64,000 nucleotides of DNA from a bacterium (lineage in GTDB: Bacteria > Acidobacteriota > Thermoanaerobaculia > Multivoradales > J023), in contig JAAELT010000661.1 in NCBI GenBank assembly GCA_024226315.1, positions 23,426 to 87,425 on the forward strand. The letters run 5' to 3'. Below, in pieces: positions 19,341 to 27,837 of this stretch. A program made the translations under genes and the position numbers. Position 1 is the first letter of the stretch, and every line of letters begins with the position of its first letter. Below the pieces are notes generated by a model. That model ran no database searches, was not told the origin of the DNA, and worked only from the letters and a program-made list of their open reading frames with translations.

Positions 19341-19696
19341 ATGGCGCTGGTTTCGGTGCCCTGCACGAACGTGCAGGCGCCGGGGACGTCTGCTTTCATG
19401 CCGTGCACGAACGTGCAGGCGACGGTGGCGCCCGTGCCGAGGCCCTGCACGAACGTGCAAGTGATGGTGATGCCCGTGCCGAGGCTCTGCACGAGCGTGC
19501 AGGCGATGGTGGCGCCCGTGCCGAGGCCCTGCACGAATGTGCAAGTGATGGTGATGCCCGTGCCGAGGTTCTGCACGAACGTGCAGGCGCTGGTGACGTT
19601 CGTTCCGGCGGCGTGCCCGAACGTGCAGCGGCCGGCAACGACCGGGACTGTGGCGTGCACGGACCTGCGGGGACCGTGACCGTCCGTCTCAGTCGA
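19319..19696. repeat. tandem array 1: nine 42-bp units with a GCAC/GTGC hairpin
   Basis: Units start at 19319, 19361, 19403, 19445, 19487, 19529, 19571, 19613 and 19655, exactly 42 bases apart. Six carry the imperfect palindrome CTGCACGAACGTGCAG or a close variant (6-bp arms, GAAC loop). Units at 19403 and 19487 match each other, as do 19445 and 19529, so an 84-bp pair was duplicated. The outer units are degenerate. All frames stay open because 42 is a multiple of three, so the apparent reading frames here are not evidence of a protein. Confidence 0.85.
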
Positions 19697-19708
19697 CGGA
19701 AGAAACCG

Positions 19709-19743
19709 CCAGGAGCCTGTTGTGCATCGCAACAGGCTCCTGG
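19709..19743 (-). terminator. strong 14-bp hairpin, probable terminator of the HTH-TPR operon
   Basis: CCAGGAGCCTGTTG (19709-19722) pairs perfectly with 19730-19743 around a TGCATCG loop. Read on the minus strand it lies about 56 bases past the stop of the 19800-21491 gene and is followed by CGGTTTCTTCC. The T-tract is weak, so it could instead be a processing site. Confidence 0.6.
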
Positions 19744-19799
19744 CCCGGTCGGGGCGGGCCGAAAAGCCGAACGTCGAAGACTTCGGGTTTTCGGGGCAG

Positions 19800-21491
19800 T
19801 TATGTCGCGAGATCCAAAGCCCGGAGCGCCCGCCGGTCCCATTCGAGGGTCTTCAAGACCCGCTCCACCCGGTCGAGATCCTCGCTCGCCAACTCCACAC
19901 CGGGCGCCACGGCGCGCGCCAGTGCCTTGAGCGCCGCCAGATCTTCCGGGCTCGCCGCCCGGGCTCCGAGGGTCGAGGCCAGCTCGGCGGCCAGCGACGA
20001 CGCCTCGCCCGCTCGGCCCGCCGCCAGGCGGAGGCGGGCGAGGTCGAGGGTGGCGCGGGCGACTCCGAGCTCGTCGCCCAGCGCGGCGGAGCGCTCGCGG
20101 GCCAGGCGCCACGAGTCCTCGGGCGTGCCCGAGCAGTGGCCCTCGAGCCACGACAGCAGGGCTTCGGCGTCCGGTCCGAGCCCCGGCGCCGCGCTCTGAG
20201 CCCGGGGCAGGGCGACCGCCAGCTCGCCCGGGTCGCCGATCAGCACCAGGATTCGCAGCCAGAGGCCGAAGACCGCCGCCTGTTCCTCGGCCGGCGCTTC
20301 CGTGAGCAGGTCGCGCGCTTCCTCCACGTCGGCCAGGACCGCCTGCAGCTCCTCGACCGAGGCGCCTTCGAGGTCGGCGGCCCGCGCGCGCAGCTCGGCG
20401 CGCAACGTCAGTGCCTTCGCCAGGTCGCCGGGGCGCGTCTCCCGGTGATGGGCGACGGATGATTCCGCCAGCTCGAGGGCCTCCCGCCATCGTCCCCGGT
20501 GCCAGTGGAACGCTGCCTCCACGCGGCCGCGCTCGGCGTCCCAGCGCTTGACCCAATCGTCATCGTGGGTGAGCTCGTCGTCGCGGGCCGAGCGCTCCAG
20601 GTCCTGCTCGGCGCCCTCCAGGTCGCCGGTACGCCAGCGTGCCAGCGCCAGGCGCGCCCAGGCCAGGGCCGCGCGGTTCGAATCGCGCTCGAGCAGGCCG
20701 TTGGCGGTCAGGCTGTCGATCGCCAGCAGCGCCAGCTCGACGCCGCGGTCGGGATCCGTGTCGCTCGCCTCCCGGCTCCGCTCGCTCAGCAGCTCGAAGA
20801 GCGTGGCGTCGGGGAACCACACCGCGTCGCGTACCAGCCGTCGCTGCTCGGCGAACGGCAGCGTCTCGACGGTATGAGCGAAGCCTTCCGCCAGGGTCCG
20901 GCGGCAGCGCGTCCAGGGATCGTCCGCATCGTCAGTCGCCGGTTCGCCGGCGCCGCCCGGAGCCAGCCGCTCCAGGTAGGCGTCGAGCGCGCGCGCTTCG
21001 TCCTCGCTCAGCTCGCCGTCGAGCACGCGCTCCCAGTACTGGTCGGTGTCCGCCCCCGGGGGCAGCGGCCCGGCGCGCTCGAGCCGCCGCGGCGCCTGCC
21101 GCCGATATTGGGACGGGGCCATGCCCAGGAAGCTCTGCAGCGGCCGCCGAAAGGTCGTCGCGCTGTTGTAGCCCACCAGGTAGCCGATGTCCGTGATCGA
21201 CAGCTCCGTCTGGAGCAGCAGCCGCGCCGCGGTCTCGAGCCGGGCGTCACGCAGGCAGTCCCAGGCCGGCTGACCGACGACGTCGCGCAGCTCGGTGAGG
21301 ATCTCCGGGTCGGCGCAGCCGGCGGCGTCCAGGATCTTTTCGCGGTCGAGGTCGGGATCGAAGACGTGCTCGCGCATGGCGGCGAACAGTGGCCGCAGCC
21401 GCTTCGGCGCCCGCCGCTCGTCGCTCTCGATGGCGGCGAGCGCCGGCGCCGCGGCTCGGGCAAGAGCCTCGTGGTGGTCGGCGAGGTTCAT
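19800..21491 (-). CDS. HTH-TPR regulator, second of a coupled pair
   Basis: A 563-residue protein. Residues 1-135 contain an AraC-like DNA-binding helix pair (ETAARLLLQTELSITDIGYL, VGYNSATTFRRPLQSFLGMA). The rest is a long TPR-like helical array (LALARWRTGDLEGAEQDLER and similar). Unlike AraC proteins, the HTH is N-terminal and no sugar-binding domain is present. Its ATG overlaps the stop of the upstream paralogue (ATGA), so both subunits are probably made together and may heterodimerise. Target genes and ligand are unknown. Confidence 0.78.
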   Translation of the reverse strand: MNLADHHEALARAAAPALAAIESDERRAPKRLRPLFAAMREHVFDPDLDREKILDAAGCADPEILTELRDVVGQPAWDCLRDARLETAARLLLQTELSITDIGYLVGYNSATTFRRPLQSFLGMAPSQYRRQAPRRLERAGPLPPGADTDQYWERVLDGELSEDEARALDAYLERLAPGGAGEPATDDADDPWTRCRRTLAEGFAHTVETLPFAEQRRLVRDAVWFPDATLFELLSERSREASDTDPDRGVELALLAIDSLTANGLLERDSNRAALAWARLALARWRTGDLEGAEQDLERSARDDELTHDDDWVKRWDAERGRVEAAFHWHRGRWREALELAESSVAHHRETRPGDLAKALTLRAELRARAADLEGASVEELQAVLADVEEARDLLTEAPAEEQAAVFGLWLRILVLIGDPGELAVALPRAQSAAPGLGPDAEALLSWLEGHCSGTPEDSWRLARERSAALGDELGVARATLDLARLRLAAGRAGEASSLAAELASTLGARAASPEDLAALKALARAVAPGVELASEDLDRVERVLKTLEWDRRALRALDLAT

Positions 21492-23299
21492 GACTTTCTC
21501 CGGGTCCGGGCGGCCGGCTCCGCCTGGGTGCCGGTGATCTCCCAGCGCGCCAGGTCGAGGTCTTCGCGCAGCGCGATGAGCAGCTCGATCAGCTGGCTCT
21601 CGGACGCCTCGGGGCCACCGTTCGCCAGGGCGAGCAGACGGCGCCCGGCGTTCCAGGCTTCGCGGTGAAAAGGCAGGTCGTCGAGGAAGGCGGCCGCGGC
21701 GGCCGCCAGCTCGTGGGCCTCGGCGCGCCGGCCGAGCAGCGCGCACACTACCGCCAGCTCCGCCACGGCGGTGGTCTCGAACACCGACGCCCCCAGGGCA
21801 CGGTAGCGCTCGGCGGCGGCGCGCAGCAGGGTCTCGCTGTCGTCCAGCCGCTCGTCGTTGGCGGCGAGGCGCGCCAGCTCGTGCAGGGCGAAGGTGAAGA
21901 GCATCCCGAGACGCGGGTTGGAGTCGGCGGCGGGGTCGTCGCGGATCACTTCTACGGTGCGTTTCAGCCAGCCTCCGGCACAGCACTCGCGGCCGGCGGC
22001 GGCGAAGGCTTTGCCGCGGTGGTAGGCCACGAAACCGTGCCACAGGGTGGCGACGCTCTCGTGCGTGTCGATCCACTCCTGGAGCCGGTCGCACAGCTCG
22101 AGACCGGCCTCGGCGTCGCCCAGGCCGGTGGCCAGCTCCAGGCGCTCGAGCAGCACCTCGGCGCGCTTCGGCCGGAGCTCGGGATCGTCGGCCAGCTCCA
22201 CGGCGCGGTCGAGCGCGCGCGTCGCCTCGTCCCAGCGGCGCTGGCGGTTGCGCAGGGTGCCCTCCACCCGCCGCACCTCGATCTCGACCCAGGCCGGCAG
22301 CTCGCCGCCGAGCACCTCCTCCCAGGCGAAGCCGAGCGACTTCTCGGCGCCGCCGTCCTCGCCCGCGATCGACTGGATGCGGGCGAGCCGCGCCCACGCC
22401 ATGGCCTTCCAGTCGTCGCCCTCCTCGCCCATCAGCTCGCGGTGCTGCTCGATCAGCTGCACGCCGAGCTCGGCCATGAGCAGGGCGCGGTCGCGGTCGT
22501 GCTGCACCAGGAGGGCACAGACCTGGTAGAGGTGGCGGAAGGCGGTGACGTTGCCCAGCCGCAGGCCCTCGGTGAGGGTGAAGCGCGCCTCGTCCTCCGG
22601 CATATCCATGATCTCGCCGTAGGCCGAGGCGGCGGCGATGCGCTCCAGGTGGTCGCCGGTGGGGGTGAGGAGCACCGGGTATTGTGGGTACTCCTGGCCC
22701 GGCGGGACTTCTCGCGCCCGGGCCTCCGCCTCGTCGAGCGCGGGGTGGCGGCGCCGCAGGGAGAAGCGCAGCTCGGTGGCGCCCTCGCGGTCGAGCAGCC
22801 CGGCCGTCGCCCGTCGGCGGAGCCGGGCCGCCAGGGCGCGCTTCTTCGGGCGGTCGTCGTCCTCGGTCCGGGGCTCGACCTCGGTCCGGGCCTCGTCGCC
22901 GTCGTCGCCGTCCGTCGTATCCGTCGGCTTCGGCGCGCGCGACTCCGCGCGCATGTCCTTCGACGCCATGCCGTGGGCCTTGCCGAACAACCGGCGGAAG
23001 GTCCGCTCCACCGGAATGCCTACCCGCTTGCCGATCTCCGCGATCGTCTCCTTCGTCTCGAGCACCCGGCGCTTCGCCTCGATCATCCGCAGCTCGGTGA
23101 CGTAGACGTTGATCTTCATCCCGAGCTTCGCCGCCAGCCGTTCGCGCGCCGCCCGCTTGGCGCCGCACACCCTCGCCAGGTAGGTCTTGTCGAGAGCAGG
23201 GTCGAACAGGTGCTTCACCAGGCACTCGAAGAGCGCCGCCGCCTCCGGATCGCCGGCCAGCAGCCGGGCGTCGCGGTGGAGTCGTTGGTCGAAGGTCAT
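21488..23299 (-). CDS. HTH-TPR regulator, first of a coupled pair
   Basis: A 603-residue paralogue of the following gene. Residues 20-115 hold an AraC-like HTH (AKRRVLETKETIAEIGKRVG, then VERTFRRLFGKAHGMASKDM). A charged linker (TDTTDGDDGDEARTEVEPRTEDDDRPKK) leads to about 430 residues of TPR-like helices. It starts at ATG 23299 with a perfect TATAAT six bases upstream, suggesting leaderless transcription of the operon. Longer frames extending through this region are shadows of the two genes. Confidence 0.78.
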   Translation of the reverse strand: MTFDQRLHRDARLLAGDPEAAALFECLVKHLFDPALDKTYLARVCGAKRAARERLAAKLGMKINVYVTELRMIEAKRRVLETKETIAEIGKRVGIPVERTFRRLFGKAHGMASKDMRAESRAPKPTDTTDGDDGDEARTEVEPRTEDDDRPKKRALAARLRRRATAGLLDREGATELRFSLRRRHPALDEAEARAREVPPGQEYPQYPVLLTPTGDHLERIAAASAYGEIMDMPEDEARFTLTEGLRLGNVTAFRHLYQVCALLVQHDRDRALLMAELGVQLIEQHRELMGEEGDDWKAMAWARLARIQSIAGEDGGAEKSLGFAWEEVLGGELPAWVEIEVRRVEGTLRNRQRRWDEATRALDRAVELADDPELRPKRAEVLLERLELATGLGDAEAGLELCDRLQEWIDTHESVATLWHGFVAYHRGKAFAAAGRECCAGGWLKRTVEVIRDDPAADSNPRLGMLFTFALHELARLAANDERLDDSETLLRAAAERYRALGASVFETTAVAELAVVCALLGRRAEAHELAAAAAAFLDDLPFHREAWNAGRRLLALANGGPEASESQLIELLIALREDLDLARWEITGTQAEPAARTRRKS

Positions 23300-23305
23300 G
23301 GGAGC

Positions 23306-23311
23306 ATTATA
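23306..23311 (-). promoter_or_regulatory. -10 TATAAT of the HTH-TPR operon
   Basis: A perfect TATAAT on the minus strand, then GCTCCC, then ATG 23299. The predicted transcript has no leader. Confidence 0.6.
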
Positions 23312-23509
23312 TGAGGGAGAGGTTTCTCCGTTCCATGTGCTCGCGTGTACCTATTGTCTGCCTCTGAGGGGACTTTTCTGCCGCGGATGTCTACGCTGGG
23401 GTTGAGAGGCGGTAAGAAGCTCGCACCCGCTGCTGGTAGACTCTTCGCGGGCCTTGATGAGCGCTGGGGAGCCAGCGACCCTCGAAGTGGATCCCAGAGG
23501 CCCTTCGCA

Positions 23510-23728
23510 GTGACCGAACCACGTACGCTGACACTCGAACAGATCCGCCGCAAAGGCCTTGAGGCCCTGGTACGCGAGTTGGGGCCCGCTGGTATGGCTC
23601 GCTTTCTCCAGCAGTTCGAGAGTGGGCGAGGGGACTACACCGCCGAACGTGAGCAGTGGCTCGGCGACGATGATGTGAAGACGCTCGCGGCAAAGATCCT
23701 CGAAGAGCGACAAGCTGAAACTCCTTGA
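23510..23728 (+). CDS. small conserved protein, antitoxin-like
   Basis: A 72-residue protein. RRKGLEALVRELGPAGMARF followed by LQQFESGRGDYTAERE is a pattern I associate with small conserved proteins in Acidobacteria and Cyanobacteria that often look like orphan antitoxins. No toxin follows. Start GTG 23510 has AGAGG upstream; the in-frame region before it back to 23345 does not look coding. Confidence 0.6.
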   Translation: MTEPRTLTLEQIRRKGLEALVRELGPAGMARFLQQFESGRGDYTAEREQWLGDDDVKTLAAKILEERQAETP

Positions 23729-23765
23729 ATTGGCTCGTGGGGCTGGTGGATCGCGAGGCTGCGGA

Positions 23766-23810
23766 GAGTTGCCCGACGCCGACGTGAGCGTCAAGTGGGG
23801 CACGATGGCC
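23766..23810 (+). pseudogene. fragment of a DUF1801 gene
   Basis: The bases encode ELPDADVSVKWGTMA, matching ELVPDADVSIKWGTIA inside the intact DUF1801 gene at 26210-26572, with near-identical DNA over about 40 bases. The rest of the gene is missing. The downstream gene start is also shared between the two loci. Confidence 0.7.
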
Positions 23811-23877
23811 AGCGCGGTCGATCTCCTGGTCCCAGTAGGCAGCCCGCGCGGTATAGTGTGGCGAGAAAGGGCTGATC

Positions 23878-24348
23878 ATGAGGGCGTTTCAAAGTGTGCT
23901 CCTGGCGGCCGTCGTGGTCTCCTGCGGCTGCACGGTGGTTTCCAGCGCCGAGCTGACGGAACAGGAGCTCGACGCGATCCGGCGGGCGTCGGGCGCCTAC
24001 GTTCAGGCGTGGCTGGCGAACGACGCGGAAGCAGTGATGGCGACCTTTGTTCCGGAGCCGGTGCTGTCTCCTCCCCGTATGCCGGTCCTGGAAGGTCAGG
24101 AAGCCGCGCAATCCTTCTGGTGGCCGGAGGGCAGCGCGCCGACGACGGTGACGCGGTTCGAGACCGAGGTGGCCGAGGTCGGAGGATCGGGGCACGTCGG
24201 GTTCGTGCGCGGCACGTTCGTCCTGGAGTTCGAGTACGAAGGGGCGAGCTACACCAACCTGGGGACGTATCTCCACCTACTCGAGGAGACTCAGGACGCG
24301 GGGTGGAGGATCTCGCATCACTTCTGGAATGACTTCCCGAGAGAGTAG
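23878..24348 (+). CDS. lipoprotein with NTF2/SnoaL-like domain
   Basis: A 156-residue protein. Signal peptide with lipobox-like VVVSCGC (Cys about 17). The remainder fits a DUF4440/SnoaL-like NTF2 fold: IRRASGAYVQAWLANDAEAVMATFVPEPV, then strands GHVGFVRGTFVLEFEYEG, SYTNLGTYLHLLEE and GWRISHHFWNDF. Such domains bind small molecules or act as regulatory modules; no catalytic set is clear. TATAGT at 23852-23857 may be its -10. Its end overlaps the convergent gene at 24318 by 31 bases. Confidence 0.72.
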   Translation: MRAFQSVLLAAVVVSCGCTVVSSAELTEQELDAIRRASGAYVQAWLANDAEAVMATFVPEPVLSPPRMPVLEGQEAAQSFWWPEGSAPTTVTRFETEVAEVGGSGHVGFVRGTFVLEFEYEGASYTNLGTYLHLLEETQDAGWRISHHFWNDFPRE

Positions 24349-25223
24349 GTCCGAGAGGGCTGGGTGGACCTTCGACCGCCGCGCCGAGCCGTTGCACAGA
24401 GCTCTTGCCAGGGCGGCTCGGTGAGCTCGGGCAACCGGGCCACACATTCCTGCCCACCGCCGGTCACCAGCCGAAAGGAGACGGCGGAGCGGCCTCGACG
24501 CTGGCATTCGAGGAGCCGCGCGCCGCCGGCCCAGAACCAGCTCCCCGCCCGCCATCGCTCGGCGCCGCAATCGGCTCCCCGAACTTCCAGGTGCTCTGTG
24601 AGCCTCGTCCCGAGATCCATCGGGTCCACCGGCGAATGAACCGCGACGAACCGAACCGTCTCGCCTTCTCCGGTCAGGTCGAAAGAGCCGAGCAGATGAC
24701 ACCGCGTGCGGGAGTCCGAGCCGGCGACGCGATCGGCCTGGAAGTAATCCCTGCAGCTTTGCCAGGGGCCGAGGAGAGAGGCGGGAAGCAGGCTGTAGGC
24801 TCGCTCTCGGAGCTTCACGATCTCCCGCACGCTGCGCGCCGGCGAGCCGGCGCAGTGCAGGTGCCGCCAGCGCCGCGCCGAGCACAAATCCACACCGTAG
24901 GGCTCCCCGAGCGTCTGCCCCAGGACGGACGTACCGTAGCCGAATCCGAGATCGTTGAGCTGGCGGTGGGTGGCGAAGTTCGTCGCGCACAGGAGCTCTT
25001 CGAGCGTGCTCGCCAGCTCCGGCAAACACGCCAGGCTCGCCGCATGGAAGACACCTCGCTGCAGCGTGTCCCGACAGCCCTCGAACAACTCGGGCGGCGG
25101 CCTCACCGAGGCGCAGGAGAGTCCGAGCAGGCAGACGACGGTGAGGCCCCATGCTCTCGGCTCGCGAGCGCGCCAGGCTCGCCGAGATGTCGGGTCGGCT
25201 GCGGGTGGCCGAGTGGTCTTCAT
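24318..25223 (-). CDS. lipoprotein of unknown function
   Basis: A 301-residue protein with signal peptide and lipobox (TVVCLLGLSCASV, Cys near 38). The mature part has ten or more cysteines (GCRDTLQRGVFHAASLACLP, CHLLGSFDLTGEGETVRF, CGAERWRAGSWFWAGGARLLEC), suggesting a disulfide-bonded envelope protein. No family recognised. Its ATG overlaps the stop of the gene upstream (ATGA), so both lipoproteins form an operon. Confidence 0.68.
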   Translation of the reverse strand: MKTTRPPAADPTSRRAWRAREPRAWGLTVVCLLGLSCASVRPPPELFEGCRDTLQRGVFHAASLACLPELASTLEELLCATNFATHRQLNDLGFGYGTSVLGQTLGEPYGVDLCSARRWRHLHCAGSPARSVREIVKLRERAYSLLPASLLGPWQSCRDYFQADRVAGSDSRTRCHLLGSFDLTGEGETVRFVAVHSPVDPMDLGTRLTEHLEVRGADCGAERWRAGSWFWAGGARLLECQRRGRSAVSFRLVTGGGQECVARLPELTEPPWQELCATARRGGRRSTQPSRTYSLGKSFQK

Positions 25224-25966
25224 CGGGTCTTCCGGTTCTCGCGGGGCTTCTGCCGCGGGGCTCGCCCGGCGTCGCGGCCACGGACCCGGTCCGGTCCGGG
25301 CTGGTCGAGGAGCACCGGCGGGGCCCACGGCGCGGCGGCGGCGAGGCCCGTGGCCAGCTCCTTGCCGAACCGCCGTCCGAGCGGCGCGGAGATTTCCTCG
25401 ACGAAGCGGAGGATTGCCGCCGGTGGCGTCGTGTCGCAATAGGAGAAGCTCTCGAGCTGGCGATCGCCGCGCAGGACGATCGACGCGAAGTCGCGGCAGC
25501 CGGGACGGACGACCCGGCGCTCGGCGACGACGGAGCGCTCGAGGCGCTCGACCGCCCGCACCACCGCCGCCAGGTCGTCCGCCGCCAGGGCACGGCAGCG
25601 GCTCCGCAACAGCATCCGATCCTTCGGCGTGTGCACCATCGCGGCCTCGCCGTGCTGCCCGACCAGGAGGTAGAGCGACTCGGGGGGCCGGGGGGTGACG
25701 ACGCCGGGACGAAGGGGCTCCGTCACCACGGCGAAGTGGATTTCCAGCAGGGGGTCCCCGACATCGAAGCCATGACACCTCGCGTCTCTGAGCAAGAGCA
25801 TCGGGACACAACCGGTCCACGGCAGCGCCAGGGCCGCGATGGCGAGGGTGGCGAGCACAGTTCGGCGACGGCGCCCCCCGCGGCACTCTGTCCGCCGGCA
25901 CTCTGTATGCCGGCACTCTGCGCGCCGGCCCTCGGCGCGGGCAGCAGCTAGCTCGATCTCGTTCAT
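25220..25966 (-). CDS. lipoprotein of unknown function with repeated N-terminal leader
   Basis: A 248-residue protein from ATG 25966. It has an odd leader before the signal peptide, with TECR-type repeats encoded by a 15-bp minisatellite, then RRRRTVLATLAIAALALPW and lipobox TGC. Translation may really start at the GTG (Val of RTVLAT), which would give a normal lipoprotein signal. The mature domain has cysteine pairs (CRALAADDLAAVVRAVERLE, CRDFASIVLRGDRQLESFSYC). It is partnered with the next lipoprotein gene. Function unknown. Confidence 0.58.
   Translation of the reverse strand: MNEIELAAARAEGRRAECRHTECRRTECRGGRRRRTVLATLAIAALALPWTGCVPMLLLRDARCHGFDVGDPLLEIHFAVVTEPLRPGVVTPRPPESLYLLVGQHGEAAMVHTPKDRMLLRSRCRALAADDLAAVVRAVERLERSVVAERRVVRPGCRDFASIVLRGDRQLESFSYCDTTPPAAILRFVEEISAPLGRRFGKELATGLAAAAPWAPPVLLDQPGPDRVRGRDAGRAPRQKPRENRKTR
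25880..25939. repeat. 15-bp minisatellite, about four units
   Basis: Units of the form GCCGGCACTCTGNNN repeat four times with drift in the last copy. The period keeps frame. It lies at or just before the true start of the lipoprotein gene. Confidence 0.65.
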
Positions 25967-26065
25967 GATCGCGATTGCTTCCAGCAAGAGCAATGCCAGG
26001 CCACCGAGGGCGCTGCACCGGCTGATCTCCGGGAGCCAACACGTGTGGCGACCCGTGCGGCGTAC

Positions 26066-26083
26066 ACCCGCTGTATAGCGGGT
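26066..26083. promoter_or_regulatory. perfect inverted repeat ACCCGCT-GTAT-AGCGGGT
   Basis: A 7-bp perfect dyad in the divergent region between the lipoprotein operon and DUF1801, about 125 bases before each. It could be an operator or a small hairpin. Confidence 0.4.
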
Positions 26084-26209
26084 GATCACCTCGTGCTCAT
26101 GATCGGCGGGCCGCTGATCCAGACCATCCTGGATCGCGCGGTCCAGGCAACTGGGGTAGGCTCAGCGTTACGACAACGAGACAGAGCTAACGAGCGAGAG
26201 GTGTTGCGA

Positions 26210-26572
26210 ATGAGCCAGGCTGACAACTCCGTCGACAGAGCAAGCTTTCGCGACTCGATTCCGGACAACCATCAGCCCACGTTCACGCTGCTCGAGCAGC
26301 TCATCGAAGAGCTCGTGCCCGACGCCGACGTGAGCATCAAGTGGGGCACGATTGCCTACGACTTGGGCGGCAGCCTTTTCGCGCTCTCGGCCAACAAGAA
26401 GCACGTGAACCTCTACATCCTGACCGTCGGACTGCTCGCCGAGTACGCCGACGACCTGGCCGGCATTCCTCAGAGCAAGTGCGTGCTGCGTTTCAGTCCC
26501 AGCGCCGAGGTGCCCCTCGAGACTTTGCGCAAGGTCATGACCGACGCCGTCGAGCGTAAGCGGGCCGGCTAG
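26210..26572 (+). CDS. DUF1801 (YdhG/YdeI-like) protein
   Basis: A 120-residue cytosolic protein of the DUF1801 family: DADVSIKWGTIAYDLGGSLF, then KKHVNLYIL, and the C-terminal KCVLRFSPSAEVPLETLRKV. The family has a frataxin-like fold and no firmly known function. Start ATG 26210 has GAGAGG upstream; the longer in-frame extension to 26045 lacks family similarity. A 40-base piece of this gene recurs at 23766-23810. Confidence 0.82.
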   Translation: MSQADNSVDRASFRDSIPDNHQPTFTLLEQLIEELVPDADVSIKWGTIAYDLGGSLFALSANKKHVNLYILTVGLLAEYADDLAGIPQSKCVLRFSPSAEVPLETLRKVMTDAVERKRAG

Positions 26573-26595
26573 AAGTCAACTTTCCGGTGGTGGGC

Positions 26596-26601
26596 GATAA
26601 T
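26596..26601 (+). promoter_or_regulatory. -10-like GATAAT before the hydrolase gene
   Basis: GATAAT sits nine bases before ATG 26611, implying a leader of zero to three bases. The 14 bases around the start (GGGCTGATCATGAG) also occur at 23878. Confidence 0.4.
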
Positions 26602-26610
26602 GGGCTGATC

Positions 26611-27837
26611 ATGAGACGACTCAGGTTCGAGACGGCGATCACAGTCGCCGCCTGTCTGAGCGCCATCTGCCTGGTCGCCTTCGGCCTGGTCGCCTGTACA
26701 CCTTCCTCGACCACGCCCGATCCAAGGTCGCTTCCTCGTTCCTCGTTCAGGTGGAACGAGGCACAGCTCGAGGTGGGGTTTGCGAATTGGGACGTGGTCT
26801 ACCCGGGCCGGAAGGTGGCGCGGGGACCGGAAGTCAGTGGCCTGCCCGCGGGGGCGCCGCTCGCTTCGTTCTCGGCCGGCGGACGCTGGGAGCAGGAGCT
26901 CGATCGCTTCATGGCCGACCAGAAGGTGGCTGGGCTGATCGTGCTGCACGAAGGCAGGGTGCGACTGGAGCGCTACGGTCTGGGGTACGGCGTCACCGGC
27001 CGCTGGGTGTCACAGTCCGTCGCCAAGTCCGTGACCAGCACGCTGGTCGGCGCGGCGGTGAAGGACGGCTTCATCTCGAGCCTCGACGACCCCGTCACCA
27101 GGTACATCCCCGGGCTCCGCGGCAGCGCCTACGACAACGTCAGCGTGCGTCATCTGCTGACCATGACCTCGGGGGTGCGGTGGAACGAGAGCTACACCGA
27201 TCCGAAGTCGGACATCGCCCGCTTTTACTCGGCGCGGGTCGAGCCGGGCCTGGAAGCCACCGTCAGCTACATGCGCGGTCTGCCGGCTGAGGCCGAGCCG
27301 GGCACGAAGTGGGTGTACAAGACCGGCGAGACGCACCTTCTCGGCGTCCTCGTCTCGTCCGCCACCGGGCAGACCCTCTCGGGCTACCTGTCCGCCAAGA
27401 TCTGGCGGCCCTACGGCATGGAGCAGTCGGCCTCGTGGACGACAGACCGTACCGATCACGAGCTGGCCGGTTGCTGCCTGCAGGTGGCGTCGCGGGACTA
27501 CGCGCGGTTCGGTCAATTCGTGCTCGACGGCGGCCGCATCGAGGGCCGGTCGATCGTTCCCGACGGCTGGTTCGAGGCCGCCACGCGCACGCAGGTGCGG
27601 ATCGGCGCTCCCGGCCGCGGATACGGCTACCAATGGTGGACGTCCGACGACGGGTCGTTCCGGGCGATCGGCATCCACGGCCAGCTGATCCACATCGACC
27701 CGGTGCGTCGGCTGGTGGTGGCGATCAACAGCGCCTGGCCGGAGGCGACGAATCCGCAACGATCTGCCGCGACAGCGGGTTTCCTGGGCGCCATCGCCAC
27801 TGTGATTGACGAGGAAACAGAAAGGACGAAGCAATGA
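26611..27837 (+). CDS. serine hydrolase, beta-lactamase (class C/PBP4*) fold, lipoprotein
   Basis: A 408-residue lipoprotein (lipobox LVAC near residue 27). It has the class C active-site set: S-x-x-K as SVAK near 136-139, a Tyr motif in WVYKTGETH instead of the usual Y-x-N, and HxG as HGQ in AIGIHGQLIH near 357. Such enzymes are peptidases, esterases or D-aminopeptidases rather than antibiotic-hydrolysing. It sits in the envelope. A gutted SRPBCC gene overlaps its stop (ATGA). Confidence 0.86.
   Translation: MRRLRFETAITVAACLSAICLVAFGLVACTPSSTTPDPRSLPRSSFRWNEAQLEVGFANWDVVYPGRKVARGPEVSGLPAGAPLASFSAGGRWEQELDRFMADQKVAGLIVLHEGRVRLERYGLGYGVTGRWVSQSVAKSVTSTLVGAAVKDGFISSLDDPVTRYIPGLRGSAYDNVSVRHLLTMTSGVRWNESYTDPKSDIARFYSARVEPGLEATVSYMRGLPAEAEPGTKWVYKTGETHLLGVLVSSATGQTLSGYLSAKIWRPYGMEQSASWTTDRTDHELAGCCLQVASRDYARFGQFVLDGGRIEGRSIVPDGWFEAATRTQVRIGAPGRGYGYQWWTSDDGSFRAIGIHGQLIHIDPVRRLVVAINSAWPEATNPQRSAATAGFLGAIATVIDEETERTKQ

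Noticed and set aside
19319..19696. CRISPR array
   Set aside because: Units are near-identical throughout, with no unique spacers of 30 or so bases, and no cas genes are near.
19194..19930. Long open frames across array 1 with 14-residue repeats on both strands
   Set aside because: A 42-bp period keeps every frame open by arithmetic. The repeats are explained by the DNA array, there are no ribosome sites, and the translated sequence has no fold signature.
19800..23225. Single 1141-residue gene
   Set aside because: Only the part from 21491 down has protein-like sequence in this frame. The upper half is a shadow of the 21488-23299 gene.
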